Both the position numbers and the translations under genes were made by a program. This document shows positions 10,833 through 21,444 of a stretch of DNA of 64,000 bases, piece after piece (position 1 is the first letter of the stretch; each line of letters starts with the position of its first letter). Below the pieces are notes generated by a model that searched no databases, had not been told where the DNA came from, and saw nothing but the letters and a program-made list of their open reading frames with translations. The stretch comes from Zygnema cylindricum (Eukaryota; Streptophyta; Zygnematophyceae; Zygnematales; Zygnemataceae): contig JBBHKE010000085.1 in assembly GCA_037447655.1 (NCBI GenBank), positions 19,579 through 83,578 of the forward strand. The letters run 5' to 3'.

Positions 10833-13277
10833 ATTTCCCCCTTTTAAGTCCTCCATATAACTACTTTTGTCGATATTTTAATTTGATCATTTTTTGCAAA
10901 TGTTTTCTTCTACGGTTGGTTTTTCTGCACATGTTTTCTTTTACAGTTGGTCTTTCGATATTTTTATTGTGTTCTCTTACGACATTTTGGTCTTCTCATA
11001 GAATTTAAACTTCCGCCAATTATATGACCTTTTGCGCTCTCATAAATTTCCTTTCTTAGCCCTAATTTCTCAACAATTTCTATCGGTTCTTTACTGAGTT
11101 TAGTATTTTTTAAAATCCACACTATTTTCCACTTATCATGTTAATTCCCTATTTTGTGTGAATTTACTATTTTCTCTTTCATCATCTTCTCTTTGCCTTA
11201 GTCTAAATTTTGTTTTCAGTTCAGAGTTCTCTATATCTAAAGAATATTCTTCAGCCAATTTTGCTTCTCTAACTCCATTTTTTTCAAGAATCTCTTCTCT
11301 GTTTAAGTCATTTTCACACACCAATCTATCACAAAAAAGAGTCACACAAACCGAGTGTTTTTCACTCTTTTCTCTCTCCACACTATCTTCGGTGTCAATA
11401 ATTTTTCCAATCCCTTCTACTTCTCCTCTTCCTTTAGTTACCTCGTCTTTTAGTAAGTTTGTGTCACTCACCAATCTGTCATAAGAAATATTTACACTAT
11501 GCGAATCTTTTTTCTGTCACCTCTTTCTCTTCATTCCAAACAACATAGAAGGTCGGTAACTAAATAAATTCGTCAACAAAAGTTGTATGCCTTTTGTCAT
11601 CGGTCGAGTCTTGTCTTTCACTTATGAAACCACTTTATTCTCTTCTTGTTGAGGGTCGAACGAGGTTGTTGTCCCATCCATTTCTGAAATTTTGTGTAAC
11701 ACATGCACTTTTGCAGGATGGACATACCCTGAAAGTATGTCCTAAATCATTACAGTAAAAATAATTCTTAGGTCGATCTCCGAACTCACTATTACTCTTA
11801 CTTTTATGAAACTGAGATATAGATACCTTCATATTTCTCTCCCTTGATAAGACCTTTCTACTGTTGTTCTAAGACAACTGCTGGCACTGAAGATGAAGAA
11901 GATGCAGCAGTAGTCATCGTATAACAAATCAAAAAAGGAAGCTTCCACAAATACCGATGGCTGAACAACAACTTTGACAGACTATAACTTTCAGAAAAAT
12001 GATCCAATTGTCCTGAAAATAAATTTATCACAGTGTAGATAGCATACAAAAGAACACTCACACAAAACTTCAATGAATTCTGCTGACAGATCTGTGAGAT
12101 ATGCAGAAATGAAATTATATAAAACTGAGTGTACAGTTTTCATATCATTTGTTCCTAATGAATCAAATTCACTAAGTCCTACTTCTATTCACCGAAACTA
12201 CACTAAGATGTACAGAGGAATTCCAGCCGTACATCTAACATTATAACACAACAAATACTGTGAGTATACCTGTGTACTGAAGGTATGTCATAAACCACAT
12301 TCTGAACACTAAACAACTAATTCACTACATACAAAATCCTGTTCTACCAAATATTTACACCGAAGTTCAGACAACGTAAAGTGATAGTGATCTAGTCACG
12401 CCTCGTCAGTATTTGTTTGGGGCGGCAGTCAACCGTCCGATTAGAGGATTTGGGACCGCAGAATTGACTTCACGAATTCCCGTGGTCCTGTCGCATTTCC
12501 CTACGTCCACAGAGGACATACTCACGCATTTCTCTCAACTGACAACGCGTGTCCCAAGTGTAAATGAACCGTGAACTCCCAACTTCACTGTCACACTAAT
12601 TTTGGTAAGTACTGAACCAACTCAACCAAAAATAACTTAAGTCCTGAACAGCTCTTTCTCCCTCACAACTGAGGCATAGAGAGGACTAAAGCTTGCTAAA
12701 AACAACATCTACTAGCCTCTTCATCTAGAACAAATCTTCTTGCTATAGCTAAGCTCCAATCCATTTTATCAATTAAAGTCAATCGGTCTAATGCACTCTT
12801 ATATTCTTTAAGTAGGCTTCTCAGTAACAAGAGAGCTTGTTGAGCATCTGTGAATTTTCCTCCTGCCAAATCATTTTCTACGAATAATACTTGTAGATCA
12901 ATACAGTGTTTCTCCATACTACCTCCTACATACTTGTATTCAACTATTTTGGTAACACTACTATACTAATGATACACAAAAGTCTTTGCATACGTACATT
13001 CTAATCACTTCTATAATTCAGCTGCACTTTTAAAACTTATGTATGACATTACCAGTTTCTCAGTCAAGGATTCCTTGATAACCCTTAGACACTCATGATT
13101 TTTCTTTTTCCATCTATTTGATGTTTCGGCCGAAATACCATCCACCACATCCATTAGCTCCATCATCTCGAATTAGCTCTCGAGCACACACTGCCGGTAG
13201 TGATATTTAGATCCATTGAATATGGGTAGCCATGGGCGTGGGGCCATAACTTGTTGTCCATAGCCTATTTCAGCCAT
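10833..13277 (-). pseudogene. Gag-only polyprotein of element B2, split by a solo LTR
   Basis: This second copy of the B internal region starts at ATG 13277 in the LTR. Gag remains as 12917-12696 (FVENDLAGGKFTDAQQALLLLRSL) with decayed upstream parts near 13190-12920. After the solo LTR D it resumes as the zinc-knuckle region (11832-11635, FYCNDLGHTFRVCPSCK), then a long acidic and charged segment (11474-11136) and the decayed basic tail (about 11100-10850). The segment NLLKDEVTKGRGEVEGIGK is shared with B1 almost unchanged. There is no pol. Confidence 0.7.
11862..12707 (-). mobile_element. Solo LTR D (third Copia-like family)
   Basis: This 846-bp block starts TGTTG and ends CAACA, flanked by the 5-bp duplication TCTAC (11857-11861 and 12708-12712). 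The B1 sequence has the empty site (TCTACTAGCC). On the minus strand its last 56 nucleotides encode the start of a gag protein (ATG 11917-11915, MTTAASSSSSVPAVVLEQQ), as in the LTRs of C and E. A single LTR with a clean target duplication is the product of recombination between the two LTRs of a full element. Confidence 0.85.
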
Positions 13278-14657
13278 GGATACTCACGGAAACACCCATA
13301 GACTACCTCAAAAACAGTTATGTTTCAGACAGCACATATTACTCCAAAATCAATAAAATCACCTCAAACTGCACCAATATGCAGTATACTATAGACATTG
13401 TTAACTCCCAAAGTTATAGCTTAATCGAAGAAGGAATCTAGAAGATATAAGCTCCGGAGTTTCCCAAAAACAGTTGACAACTTCTCAAACTAACTTGGTA
13501 GACTTCTCACATAATTCTATAGAGATAACAAAACAGACTGAAACTACACACACATATAGTTTCTAGAACATCGAATATCTTCACAAATTTTTCCATCAAA
13601 ACATCAATCAGAGTGATCACACCAACAGGTCAAAGTTGCACAAAAACAGTCTCCCATTTCTTTGATTAACTCAGTTGTGATAATGAAAATAATCTAAGTC
13701 CTACAAGTGATACTTTGAGAGTTCACTACTCAATGTATGGAGGTATACCAGCCGTACGTTATCTACCAGCTACTTAAATTATTGTGAGTATACCAGAATA
13801 ATTCGTGGTATGTCAGGCTAACTAAATCTACACTGATAAAATATTTAGCAAAAAGACAAACCTCTGTTGTATAGAATGTTTACACCGACACCTCCGCAAA
13901 GTCAACTTTATAAATCACTTGAGATCTTCTTATGAATCTCGTCCAACGACTTGATTCATATCAACCGCAGCTGCGTTGTCACATACCTAGATATATCCAA
14001 AAATAACCGCAGCTTCGTCGCAGCTACGTTCTCCTATTTAAAGTACACTTGTCTTAAATAGATGCGTTATACCGGCGGCGCATATTTCAATGTTTCGTAC
14101 ATTTCAAATTAGATCGTTTCGCGATCCGCCGTCCATTTCTTACTGCGTGTTCACACCACTCAATAAGTCACGTGCTTCACTTTAGTTTTATCCGTACGTT
14201 CGCTCACCCAATCCGTGAATCCATTTGAACCTCCACATTAATAATATACGCATGAAATGTCATAAGTGTACAAAATGTCGCGTACGCACGAAACTAACTT
14301 TTCAAAACAACACTCCTCTGAAAATTTAGTTTCGTACGCAGCGTGTCAAGTGTCAAACGTCACCACTGCATCCGTTGCGTTGCTATGCTGCGTTGCAGCG
14401 CGAATTGCTTCCGCTGATTCACAACTGCTCTAGCTGCATTGCTATAGTTTGACATCGCAGTTGCGCTGCTGTGTCATCACAGTTGCACTGCTCTCATATC
14501 CCAATTTCTCCTCTCCTTCTTGATCCTCCAAGCAAGTCCGTACCAAATCTCATAAACTATCGCTGACCGAGAACTCCCCTAATTTGCGTACATCTTGTAG
14601 TGTATTTATGGCTACAACAAAATCTATGTGTACAAAACTAAGTCTTTAACAACAATA
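13252..14657 (-). repeat. LTR-B, right copy (truncated)
   Basis: This is the 5' LTR of B2. It matches the middle LTR from the TGTTG edge to about 14657, then breaks off, losing roughly the last 300 bp that the other copies have. The gag start (13277) and a primer-binding site (13239-13251) lie at its left edge. Confidence 0.75.
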
Positions 14658-14710
14658 ACCTTTGCTCTCTAGTCCTCCAAATAATGCTCGTAAGGCATTG
14701 CAATAATCAT

Positions 14711-14980
14711 TCATACTTCCTCTCTTGTAAGTATAAGCTGAAATCTTATTTTTTTGCCAGTTGTGGCTGCTGCTGCAATGACCCACTCTTGTATTTGTTT
14801 ACAAGAGATACCCAAATCTGAGAGGAAAGACCTAAAATGCATAAGAGGAATGGCAATACCTTTCACTTCACTTTTGAGAATTAAGAGCTTAGCAACCTTG
14901 TCCTTATAGTTCCAATTTTCATATTGTGAACGTTCAGTTTGACTCCCTATCACTATTGTTGGTGGTGTTGCTGTCAGCAT
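14711..14980 (-). CDS. Unrecognised 89-residue ORF
   Basis: The frame reads MLTATPPTIVIGSQTERSQYENWNYKDKVAKLL and onward, and ends LILTREEV. I do not recognise the family. It lies just past the truncated LTR-B, in about 1.5 kb of sequence that belongs to none of the repeats identified here. An ATG upstream on the same strand (about 15092) opens a short frame that stops near 15005. It may be an eroded exon or a piece of another transposon. Confidence 0.2.
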   Translation of the reverse strand: MLTATPPTIVIGSQTERSQYENWNYKDKVAKLLILKSEVKGIAIPLMHFRSFLSDLGISCKQIQEWVIAAAATTGKKIRFQLILTREEV

Positions 14981-15365
14981 CGTCCTTGATTATTTCTCTT
15001 TCCATGATTATTCCCTCCCCTTCCCCGTCATCCTTCGTGAAGGTGGCTGATATTTTGGTAGCTTTTGGTTAACACTTGTCAGCTTGGGAGCCATCGTTCT
15101 TCCTCCTATCTTTTCCGGCGTTCAATGATGTAGCGCCACGTGGCACAACGCGCCGCTATGTTTGAAATCCACCAAAGATTCACTCGGGTTTGGTGGTAGC
15201 GACGACGTCCGTCCGATCATAAATGTTACACGGTTAGATTCGCTTCCGCGAGCGCTGTTGTCTATATGTGTTGCTTCGTCAATTTTATGTGTTTGATTGA
15301 AAGTGACGTTAAATAACATTTTAATTAGGCATCAAACCACATATGTATATCGTTTTGTTAACACC

Positions 15366-15421
15366 TTAATGGATAAGGCGAACGTCCACATTGTAGGCCG
15401 CACACCAAGGATCAAATCCGG
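15366..15421 (+). ncRNA. tRNA-like Pol III promoter, possible SINE head
   Basis: TTAATGGATAAGGCG (an A-box form common in Arg-type tRNA-derived SINEs) is followed by AAGGATCAAATCCGG (B-box form) at normal spacing. No clean cloverleaf or oligo-T end is seen, so it looks like an old SINE head rather than a tRNA gene. The body may extend to about 15520. Confidence 0.35.
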
Positions 15422-16195
15422 TCTGGGGCATCATGTTGGTCATCTTCCAATCGCTTGCCTATCTGGCCTGTTTCTTTCTGACTATGGGGGAAGCCATGGT
15501 GACTCTCTCTCTTCTCTCTAGAGTATAAATCAAAAAGTGAATATTAATTACTTTTTTTCAACACAAGTGAAGTTTTGAAATGAAATTTACTGGGTTGAAA
15601 TATTGTTTTGAAGTGAAATTTGTTGGTGTGAAATTTTTTAAGGATATTCAATATCGGATCGTACCTTAAGTGGTGCCACTCAATTTATCACACGTGGCTG
15701 TCTTCGTGATGGAACATCGACTCAAGGTAACATTCTATTACAGGAAAAGTGGGGTTCGCTATTGGACGTCGTACGTTTTTGTACAACGTCATACATAGCC
15801 GTACCAGAATTTTTATTTTGTCAAGATGAAACATCGTTACTAGAAAGCTGTTGAGAAGCTCCAATGATGTAAGCGTAATTCCTGACTACTGGATATTTCA
15901 CTTTTTGAGATCCGCGAAGCAATTGCGCACATCATCTGTGGGACGAAACTCTCCTCGCGAAGAGTGTTGTGTCCCACTGGTCGTGTACTATTGGTACACG
16001 TGAAAAAGTAACAAAATATCTACTTTGAACATGCGATCACAATCGTACCCGTCGTACAACCAATGTGCCGTCTGCCACGCTGGATGGATGCAGGTCAACC
16101 GGCCGACCACCAACGGACAACTAACCAGCAACCCACCGACCCACCAAAAGTATTCTACTCTCCTCTTACTATTAACTAACCATAGTTTGACAATA

Positions 16196-16230
16196 CTAGA
16201 AAATCAACGCCCGTTACACGGGCATGAACC
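16196..16230 (-). mobile_element. Helitron-like 3' terminus (minus strand)
   Basis: Read on the minus strand: a hairpin GCCCGTGTAACGGGC, a 9-base spacer, then CTAG followed by T. A short hairpin just before CTRR, inserted ahead of T, is the mark of Helitron 3' ends. The sequence closely matches the terminus at 32274-32304 on the plus strand. A degenerate second copy of the end lies at about 16283-16310. The element would extend rightwards; Copia E and TRIM1 lie within it. Confidence 0.55.
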
Positions 16231-16489
16231 GTGTCCTGTTTTATCATGTCCTTTTATCATGCCAGTTTATCAAGCCCATTTCTAATGCCTGCTACACGCG
16301 CATGGACCGTGTACTGTTTATCAAAACGTCTTAGTAATATTGTACTATTTAAGTCTTTCGTACTGATATTTGTAGGTGATGTTATGTTGGATTGGCACGT
16401 GAAGCCGGTCCAATACGGGGTAGAATATGGAAATATCCATACTCGAGCCGCCCGTAATAAATGGGTACGGACCCGCCAGTCTCAACATC

Positions 16490-16562
16490 GGGCCGGGTAG
16501 CTCAGTTGGTAGAGCTCGTGTACGGCTAACGAAAGGTCCCAGGTTCGAACCCTGGCCGGCTC
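16490..16562 (+). ncRNA. tRNA-like unit in TRIM1 5' LTR
   Basis: It has a 7-bp acceptor helix (GGGCCGG with CCGGCTC), an A box TAGCTCAGTTGG, a partial anticodon stem (TCGT with ACGA) and a perfect T arm (CCAGG TTCGAAC CCTGG) holding the B box GGTTCGAACCC. The anticodon loop is not normal, so it is unlikely to be a decoding tRNA. It should act as an internal Pol III promoter. It differs from the unit in the 3' LTR from the acceptor helix through the anticodon arm. Confidence 0.75.
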
Positions 16563-16615
16563 AATTTTCCCAAGTGTGGGACATGCCGAATCCCGGATTT
16601 CTAGGAAATCTAACA

Positions 16616-16628
16616 TGGTATCAGAGCC
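16616..16628 (+). other. Primer-binding site of TRIM1 (3' end of initiator tRNA-Met)
   Basis: TGGTATCAGAGCC directly follows the LTR end. It is the classic site complementary to the last bases (GGCUCUGAUACCA) of plant initiator tRNA-Met. The neighbouring Copia elements use the inside of the same tRNA instead. Confidence 0.85.
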
Positions 16629-16659
16629 AGCGGGATTGCGGATGGTTTGACCGGCTTTC

Positions 16660-16672
16660 CCGTGAGGGGGGG
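16660..16672 (+). other. Polypurine tract of TRIM1
   Basis: CCGTGAGGGGGGG lies immediately before the 3' LTR start TGTTGG, where the plus-strand primer is expected. Confidence 0.65.
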
Positions 16673-16777
16673 TGTTGGATTGGCACGTGAAGCCGGTCCA
16701 ATACGGGGTAGAATATGGAAATATCCATACTCGAGCCGCCCGTAATAAATGGGTACGGACCCGCCAGTCTCAACATC

Positions 16778-16848
16778 GAGCTGGTGGCACAGTGGTAGTG
16801 CGTTCGCAGCTGAAGTGAAAGGTCCCAGGTTCGAACCCTGGCCGGCTC
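16778..16848 (+). ncRNA. tRNA-like unit in TRIM1 3' LTR
   Basis: The acceptor GAGCTGG pairs with CCGGCTC, the D arm is GCAC/GTGC with A box TGGCACAGTGG, the anticodon stem TTCGC pairs with GTGAA, and the T arm is intact with B box GGTTCGAACCC. The anticodon loop AGCTGAA lacks U33. The fold is complete but not that of a normal decoding tRNA. The same type of unit is found in both LTRs of TRIM2. Confidence 0.78.
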
Positions 16849-17170
16849 AATTTTCCCAAGTGTGGGACATGCCGAATCCCGGATTTCTAGGAAATCTAAC
16901 ATGTTATTTTCAAAGTTTTGTCCTCACTAGATAGAGCTGTGAGGGAAGACTTAACACTAAAAATATTTTTTGATAAGTTAGATGTAATACTTACCTTAAA
17001 TAGTGTGACATTGAAGTATTACTCTAGAGTATTTTGTACGGTCATATAAGACACGCGTCGGCATTTTAGATAACTCAGAAAATGCGGAATGGACCTCGAC
17101 ACATGTCGCCTATAGAACGGATAACCTCGGTAGATCGGGGGGACGCGAAATGAACCGGATATCCAGGAAC

Positions 17171-20100
17171 ACAATTGATCTGTCACTCAGGAAGATGAGT
17201 CTTTGACCTTCAATGAGCAAGAAGACTCGGATTAATTTGCCATGGCAATAGCAATGGAGGGCTCAAAGGACGCCGGATGGATCATGGACACAAGGGCATC
17301 GACCCACATGTGTTGGAACAAGGGGCTTTTTGCCAATATGCAGACAACACCTGCAAAAAATATCTACTATGCTTGTGGCATAAGTGTCCAAACTTGTGCT
17401 CAGGGTGATGTTTCATTGCTGGTAGATGTAGGAGGAAAGTCTGTAGATAGGACAATTCATAATGTCTTATATGTTCCAAACTTCAAAAAAAATATGTTTT
17501 CCACTTCTTTAGTTGAAAGCGAAAGATTTGAGGTCACTCTTAATGGGGTTACGCAGGTTGTAAGCAAGCTAGGAAAAATAGCAATGATAGGAACTAGAGA
17601 TGTAAGCAAAATGTATTGCATGGACGTGGCTGATTGTAAGGAAAATTATGTTCTCTACTGTGGTGTAATATCTAAAAATAATTTATGGCATAAAAGGCTA
17701 GGACTTGTTCACTATGACAGTTTAACAAAAATGGTTAAAGCTACGAAAGTAAAGGGTGTTTCTCTCACAGATCACCCAGTCAAAACTTGTGATGGCTGCT
17801 CTTTAGGAAAGATACTTAAACTGCCTTTTCCACAGGAATCGGATCATAGATCTACAAAAGTCTTGCAGTTAATTCACTCGGATGTTATGGGACCTGATCA
17901 GGTGCCCTCTGCTGGGGGGGTTCATTTTATAGTAACGTTTACAGATGACTTCTCAAGATTCACTAACGTTTACTTCATGAAGAAAAGAGTGAAGTGTTCG
18001 GACACTTCAAACACTACAAAGTTTGGGCGGAAAAACTGCATGGTGTTCCGATTTTGGAACTCAGAGCGGACAATGGAGGAGAGTATATGTCAATAGAATT
18101 CAAAAAAATTCTCCTAGATGAGGGTGTAAGTCGCCAGCTCACTGTTCTTTACACTCGTTCGCAAATTGGTGTTTCAGAAAGATTAAACAGAACCATTACA
18201 GAATATGTTAGATCTATGCTAACAGATAAAAATATAGATTTGAAATTTTGGGCTGAGGCCCTTAACTGTGCAGTTTATATCAAAAATAAAATTGGTTCTA
18301 CGTCTTTCAGTACTACACCCTTTGAACTTTGGACAGGTAGAAAGATTGATATTTGTCATTTCAGAGTTTTTGGAAGTAAATGCTTTGTTTTTAACACCTC
18401 ACCAAGCACATGGAAAATGGAACCAAAGGGTTTACCGGGTATCTTTATGGGGTATGATGATACTTCAAAATGCTACAGAGTATATATTTTTGATAAGCAA
18501 AAAGTAATTGTGTCTAGAAATATTATTATAAAGGATGAGGAAGTTTTAGCAGATTTATTTAGCATGATAGAAAAACAGGCTGAGGAAAAGTCACAAGAAT
18601 ATGTTATTTTTGATACACAGATAAAAGTTTATTTTCCAGTTGTTCGGCAACCTCTTGCAGATCGAGTGTCTTTCGATCCTCATGTTCCTCTTCAAACTCA
18701 GATGGAGCAAGCTGGACCGGTCCAAGAGCAGCAGCAACAAGTCATAAGACCAACGAGGAACGTCAGGGATCCATCGGTCTCCGCCTCAAAATTTTCGGGG
18801 GAAAGGAGATGTAGCAGCGGTCTACAATCTGGATCACACTTTGCAAACTCTGCTAACCCGAGATAACCTCAGACTATTCGGGAAGCCTTTTCTTCACCCA
18901 AATAAAAACACTGGATTGAGGCGGCAAACGATGAAATGAAGTCCATAATGGAAGCTCAAACGTGGGTGTTGGTTGATCTTCCTCCGGACCAGAAAGCCAT
19001 CGCCAACAAATGGGTATTCAAACTGAAACTAAATCCGGATGGCACCAATGAAAGATACAAAGCGAGACTTGTGACGAAAGGCTACAATCAAAAAGAAGAA
19101 ATTGACTTTGAGGAGGCTTTCTCTCCGGTGGTAAGGTTTCCAACTGTCATAATTCTATTAAGTCTTGCTGCAATTGAAAACATGGAAAAGCATCAAATGG
19201 ATGTTAAAACAACTTTTCTTCATGAATAAACTTGAAGCTTGAAGAAACTATTTATATGAAGCAACCAGAAATGCGTGTAGAGAAAGGAAAAGAAAAACTA
19301 GTCTGTAAACTAATGAAATCTTTGTATAGGCTGAAATAGGCCCCTAGACAGTGGAACCTGAAGTTAGATGAATTCCTCACTAAATAAGGCTTTAAAAAAA
19401 TCAGTTCAAATCATTCTCTGTATGTTCTGCAAAGGGAGGATGGTGTACATTATATTGTTGTTTATGTAGATGATCTGCTGCTTATTAGCAAATATAGGGA
19501 TGAAATAAATCGCATCAAGAGAGCCTTAAGGTCCAGATTTGAGATGAAAGACCTCGATGAGGCCAAATACATTTTAGGGATACAAGTAGAGAAAGATAGA
19601 AATAAAAGACAGATCATGTTAACTCAAAAGGAGACTATTGGTTCCATGCTTGAAAAAATTGATATGAAAGAGGTAAAAGGATGTGTCACTCCTATGAAGT
19701 ACAGACACAAATTCAAAGGAGTTGATTTTGATTCTGGTATTCTAGTTGATGAGAGCTTAGAGTCAAGGGAGGAGGATTTTGTGGCCTCAAAACCATACAG
19801 ACAGGTAGTTGGTAGTCTCGTCTTCTTTATGAACTGCACGAGGCCCGATATAACAGGTGTTGTGGGAGCCTTAAGTAGAAGTATGCAGAATCCAAAATGG
19901 GCAGACTGGGAAGCTGTAAAAAGAGTTCTGAGGTATCTGGCAAGGACCCGGAATCTTAAACTTGTCCTTCGAGGAGGGGATGTCAAGCTGCAAACCTGGA
20001 GCGATGCGAGTTATGGCGATATGCCCTGCAAGAAATCAACCACTAGTTTTGTCTTGCATATTGGAAACAGAACCTGCTGTTGGAGCAGCAAACTCCAGAA

Positions 20101-20445
20101 GGTCACCGCCCAATCAACTATAGAGTCATAATATATGGCAGCAAGCGCTGCCCTCAAGGAACTCCTATGGGTAATGGCACTTTTGCAGGAATTGGGACAC
20201 ATGCAAACTGGTCCTCAAGTCATCTGGTGTGATAACCACGCAGCTATTGCCATTGCCTCCAATCCCAGCCACCACTTCAAGAGTAAGCACAAGGATGTCA
20301 AACTGCATTTTGTCCGAGAAAAAGTGCTTGCCAAAGTCATAAAATTGTGCTACATACCTGATTAAAATATATGGTTACAGATATGCTAACAAAAGCTCTA
20401 CCTGCACCTAAATTATATAGTTTTGCAGAAAGGTTATTGGGCTAA
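17171..20445 (+). pseudogene. Pol of Copia E (protease to RNase H, broken)
   Basis: The protease motif is altered (MDTRASTHMC where D-S/T-G-A is usual, about 17286). The pre-integrase motif LWHKRLGLVHYDSL and a zinc-binding segment are followed by the integrase core (HSDVMGP near 17880, ADNGGEY near 18070). A frameshift occurs near 17990. The integrase end and the linker run to about 18860. Reverse transcriptase starts near 18940 (WVFKLKLNPDG) and carries VYVDDLLLISK near 19460-19490, with stops at about 19226 and 19338. RNase H spans 19980-20365, interrupted by a stop near 20130. Gag is absent because of the deletion at about 17170. The element cannot make active proteins. Confidence 0.85.
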
Positions 20446-20461
20446 GTGAATAATTAATTCT

Positions 20462-20476
20462 AAAGCTTTAGGGGAG
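20462..20476 (+). other. Polypurine tract of Copia E
   Basis: AAAGCTTTAGGGGAG directly precedes the 3' LTR start at 20477. Confidence 0.65.
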
Positions 20477-21439
20477 TGTTATTTTCAAAGCTTTGTCCTC
20501 AGTAGATAGAGCTGTGAGGGGAGACTTAACACTTAGAAAATTTTGTGATACGTTAGATGTAATACTTACTTTAAATAGTGTGACACTGAAATATTACTCT
20601 AGAGTATTTTGTACGGTCATATAAAACACGTGTCGGCATTTTAGATAACTCAGAAAGTGCGGAATGTAGCTTGACACATGTCGCCTATCGAATGGATGAC
20701 CTCATTAGATCGGGCGAACGAGAAATGAACTGGATATCCGGGAACACAGTTGTAAAGGGCAAATACCTGATGTCGGATTTTATCAGGTTAAAGGTTGAGG
20801 TTCGAGTGGGGACCACAGGTGACGAGATGCCCCGTAAGCACCCCAAATATCCGTACGAAATCACCAAAGCAGATTCGACATACTAGACGGATGATGACCA
20901 AGCAAGCAACATTTTGAGTACGGAGTCAGATTGTAAATACCTGATGAAATATTTTTTGTTGCTTAGTGCTTTATCAAATAGTGTTTCACTATTTAGTTTT
21001 TAGGGTAGTTGCAATTAAGTTTTTGGAAGTACATTAGAGTACCTTGTCGTACTACAGCACAGTACTACTATTCAAAGTAGTGTCACCTGATTGGCTAATG
21101 AGCACTACGAGCTCACTCAGAGTATAAAGTTTAGGACTTAGAATTATTTTGGTATCCGGTTTTGGGAATATGGGAAATTAAAATGCATTTTTTGGGAAAC
21201 TTGCATATCTCATATCTTATGGTTTACTTGGTCACTTATGCTGAAATTTTGGGAATTACCAGTGTATGTGCTAGTCTGTTTATGTGCCAATTCTAAGGGT
21301 AATTGGATATGTGAATCTGGATTTACAGTGTGTCAAAAGGTGCTGTTTGTGAGGGATTTTTGTAAAGCTTCTGCTTAAGTATGTCTACTTCTACTACTAC
21401 TGTTGCAGCTCCACCTGCACCTGTTTTCATAGAACAACT
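20477..21439 (+). repeat. 3' LTR of Copia E
   Basis: This 963-bp LTR starts TGTTATTTTC; its first ~270 bp match the remaining 5' LTR (16902-17170). It runs through a long leader and contains a gag start at 21381 (MSTSTTTVAAPPAPVFIEQ), ending AACAACT, probably a mutated AACAACA. The presence of gag codons inside a 3' LTR shows that the repeat itself includes the start of gag. Confidence 0.75.
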
Positions 21440-21444
21440 GGTGC

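Larger units (their letters stand above)
16385..16901 (+). mobile_element. TRIM1: miniature LTR element with tRNA-like LTRs
   Basis: The element is 517 bp with a perfect 5-bp duplication TGTTA (16380-16384 and 16902-16906). Its LTRs, 16385-16615 and 16673-16901, both start TGTTGGATTGG and end TCTAACA. The internal region is only 57 bp (16616-16672): the primer-binding site TGGTATCAGAGCC, complementary to the 3' end of plant initiator tRNA-Met, then a G-rich purine tract. There is no coding capacity. This is the architecture of TRIM elements. Each LTR also holds a full tRNA-like unit, comparable to the 5S rRNA sequence in the LTRs of Cassandra TRIMs but of a different RNA class. Confidence 0.9.
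16380..21439 (+). mobile_element. Copia E: decayed LTR retrotransposon with TRIM1 in its 5' LTR
   Basis: The 5' LTR starts TGTTA at 16380-16384, is interrupted by TRIM1, resumes at 16902 and ends at about 17170, where a deletion joins it to the protease region. The 3' LTR is 20477-21439. The flanks GGTGA (16375-16379) and GGTGC (21440-21444) look like a 5-bp duplication with one change. Gag, the leader and the primer-binding site are lost. Confidence 0.78.

Noticed and set aside
1-14657. CRISPR-like array
   Set aside because: The repeats are kilobase-long LTRs in a eukaryotic genome, with no short repeat-spacer pattern.
16490-16562. Functional tRNA gene
   Set aside because: The anticodon loop is malformed and lacks U33, there is no oligo-T terminator right after it, and it sits inside an LTR with a repeated flank.
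16380-16910. Tandem tRNA-derived SINEs instead of a TRIM
   Set aside because: The primer-binding site, purine tract, TG/CA ends and single target duplication around the pair fit an LTR element; two SINEs would each need their own duplication.
20477-21439. A second truncated Copia following E, because gag codons follow the LTR
   Set aside because: The same gag codons lie inside complete LTRs of C and D, so they belong to the 3' LTR of E.
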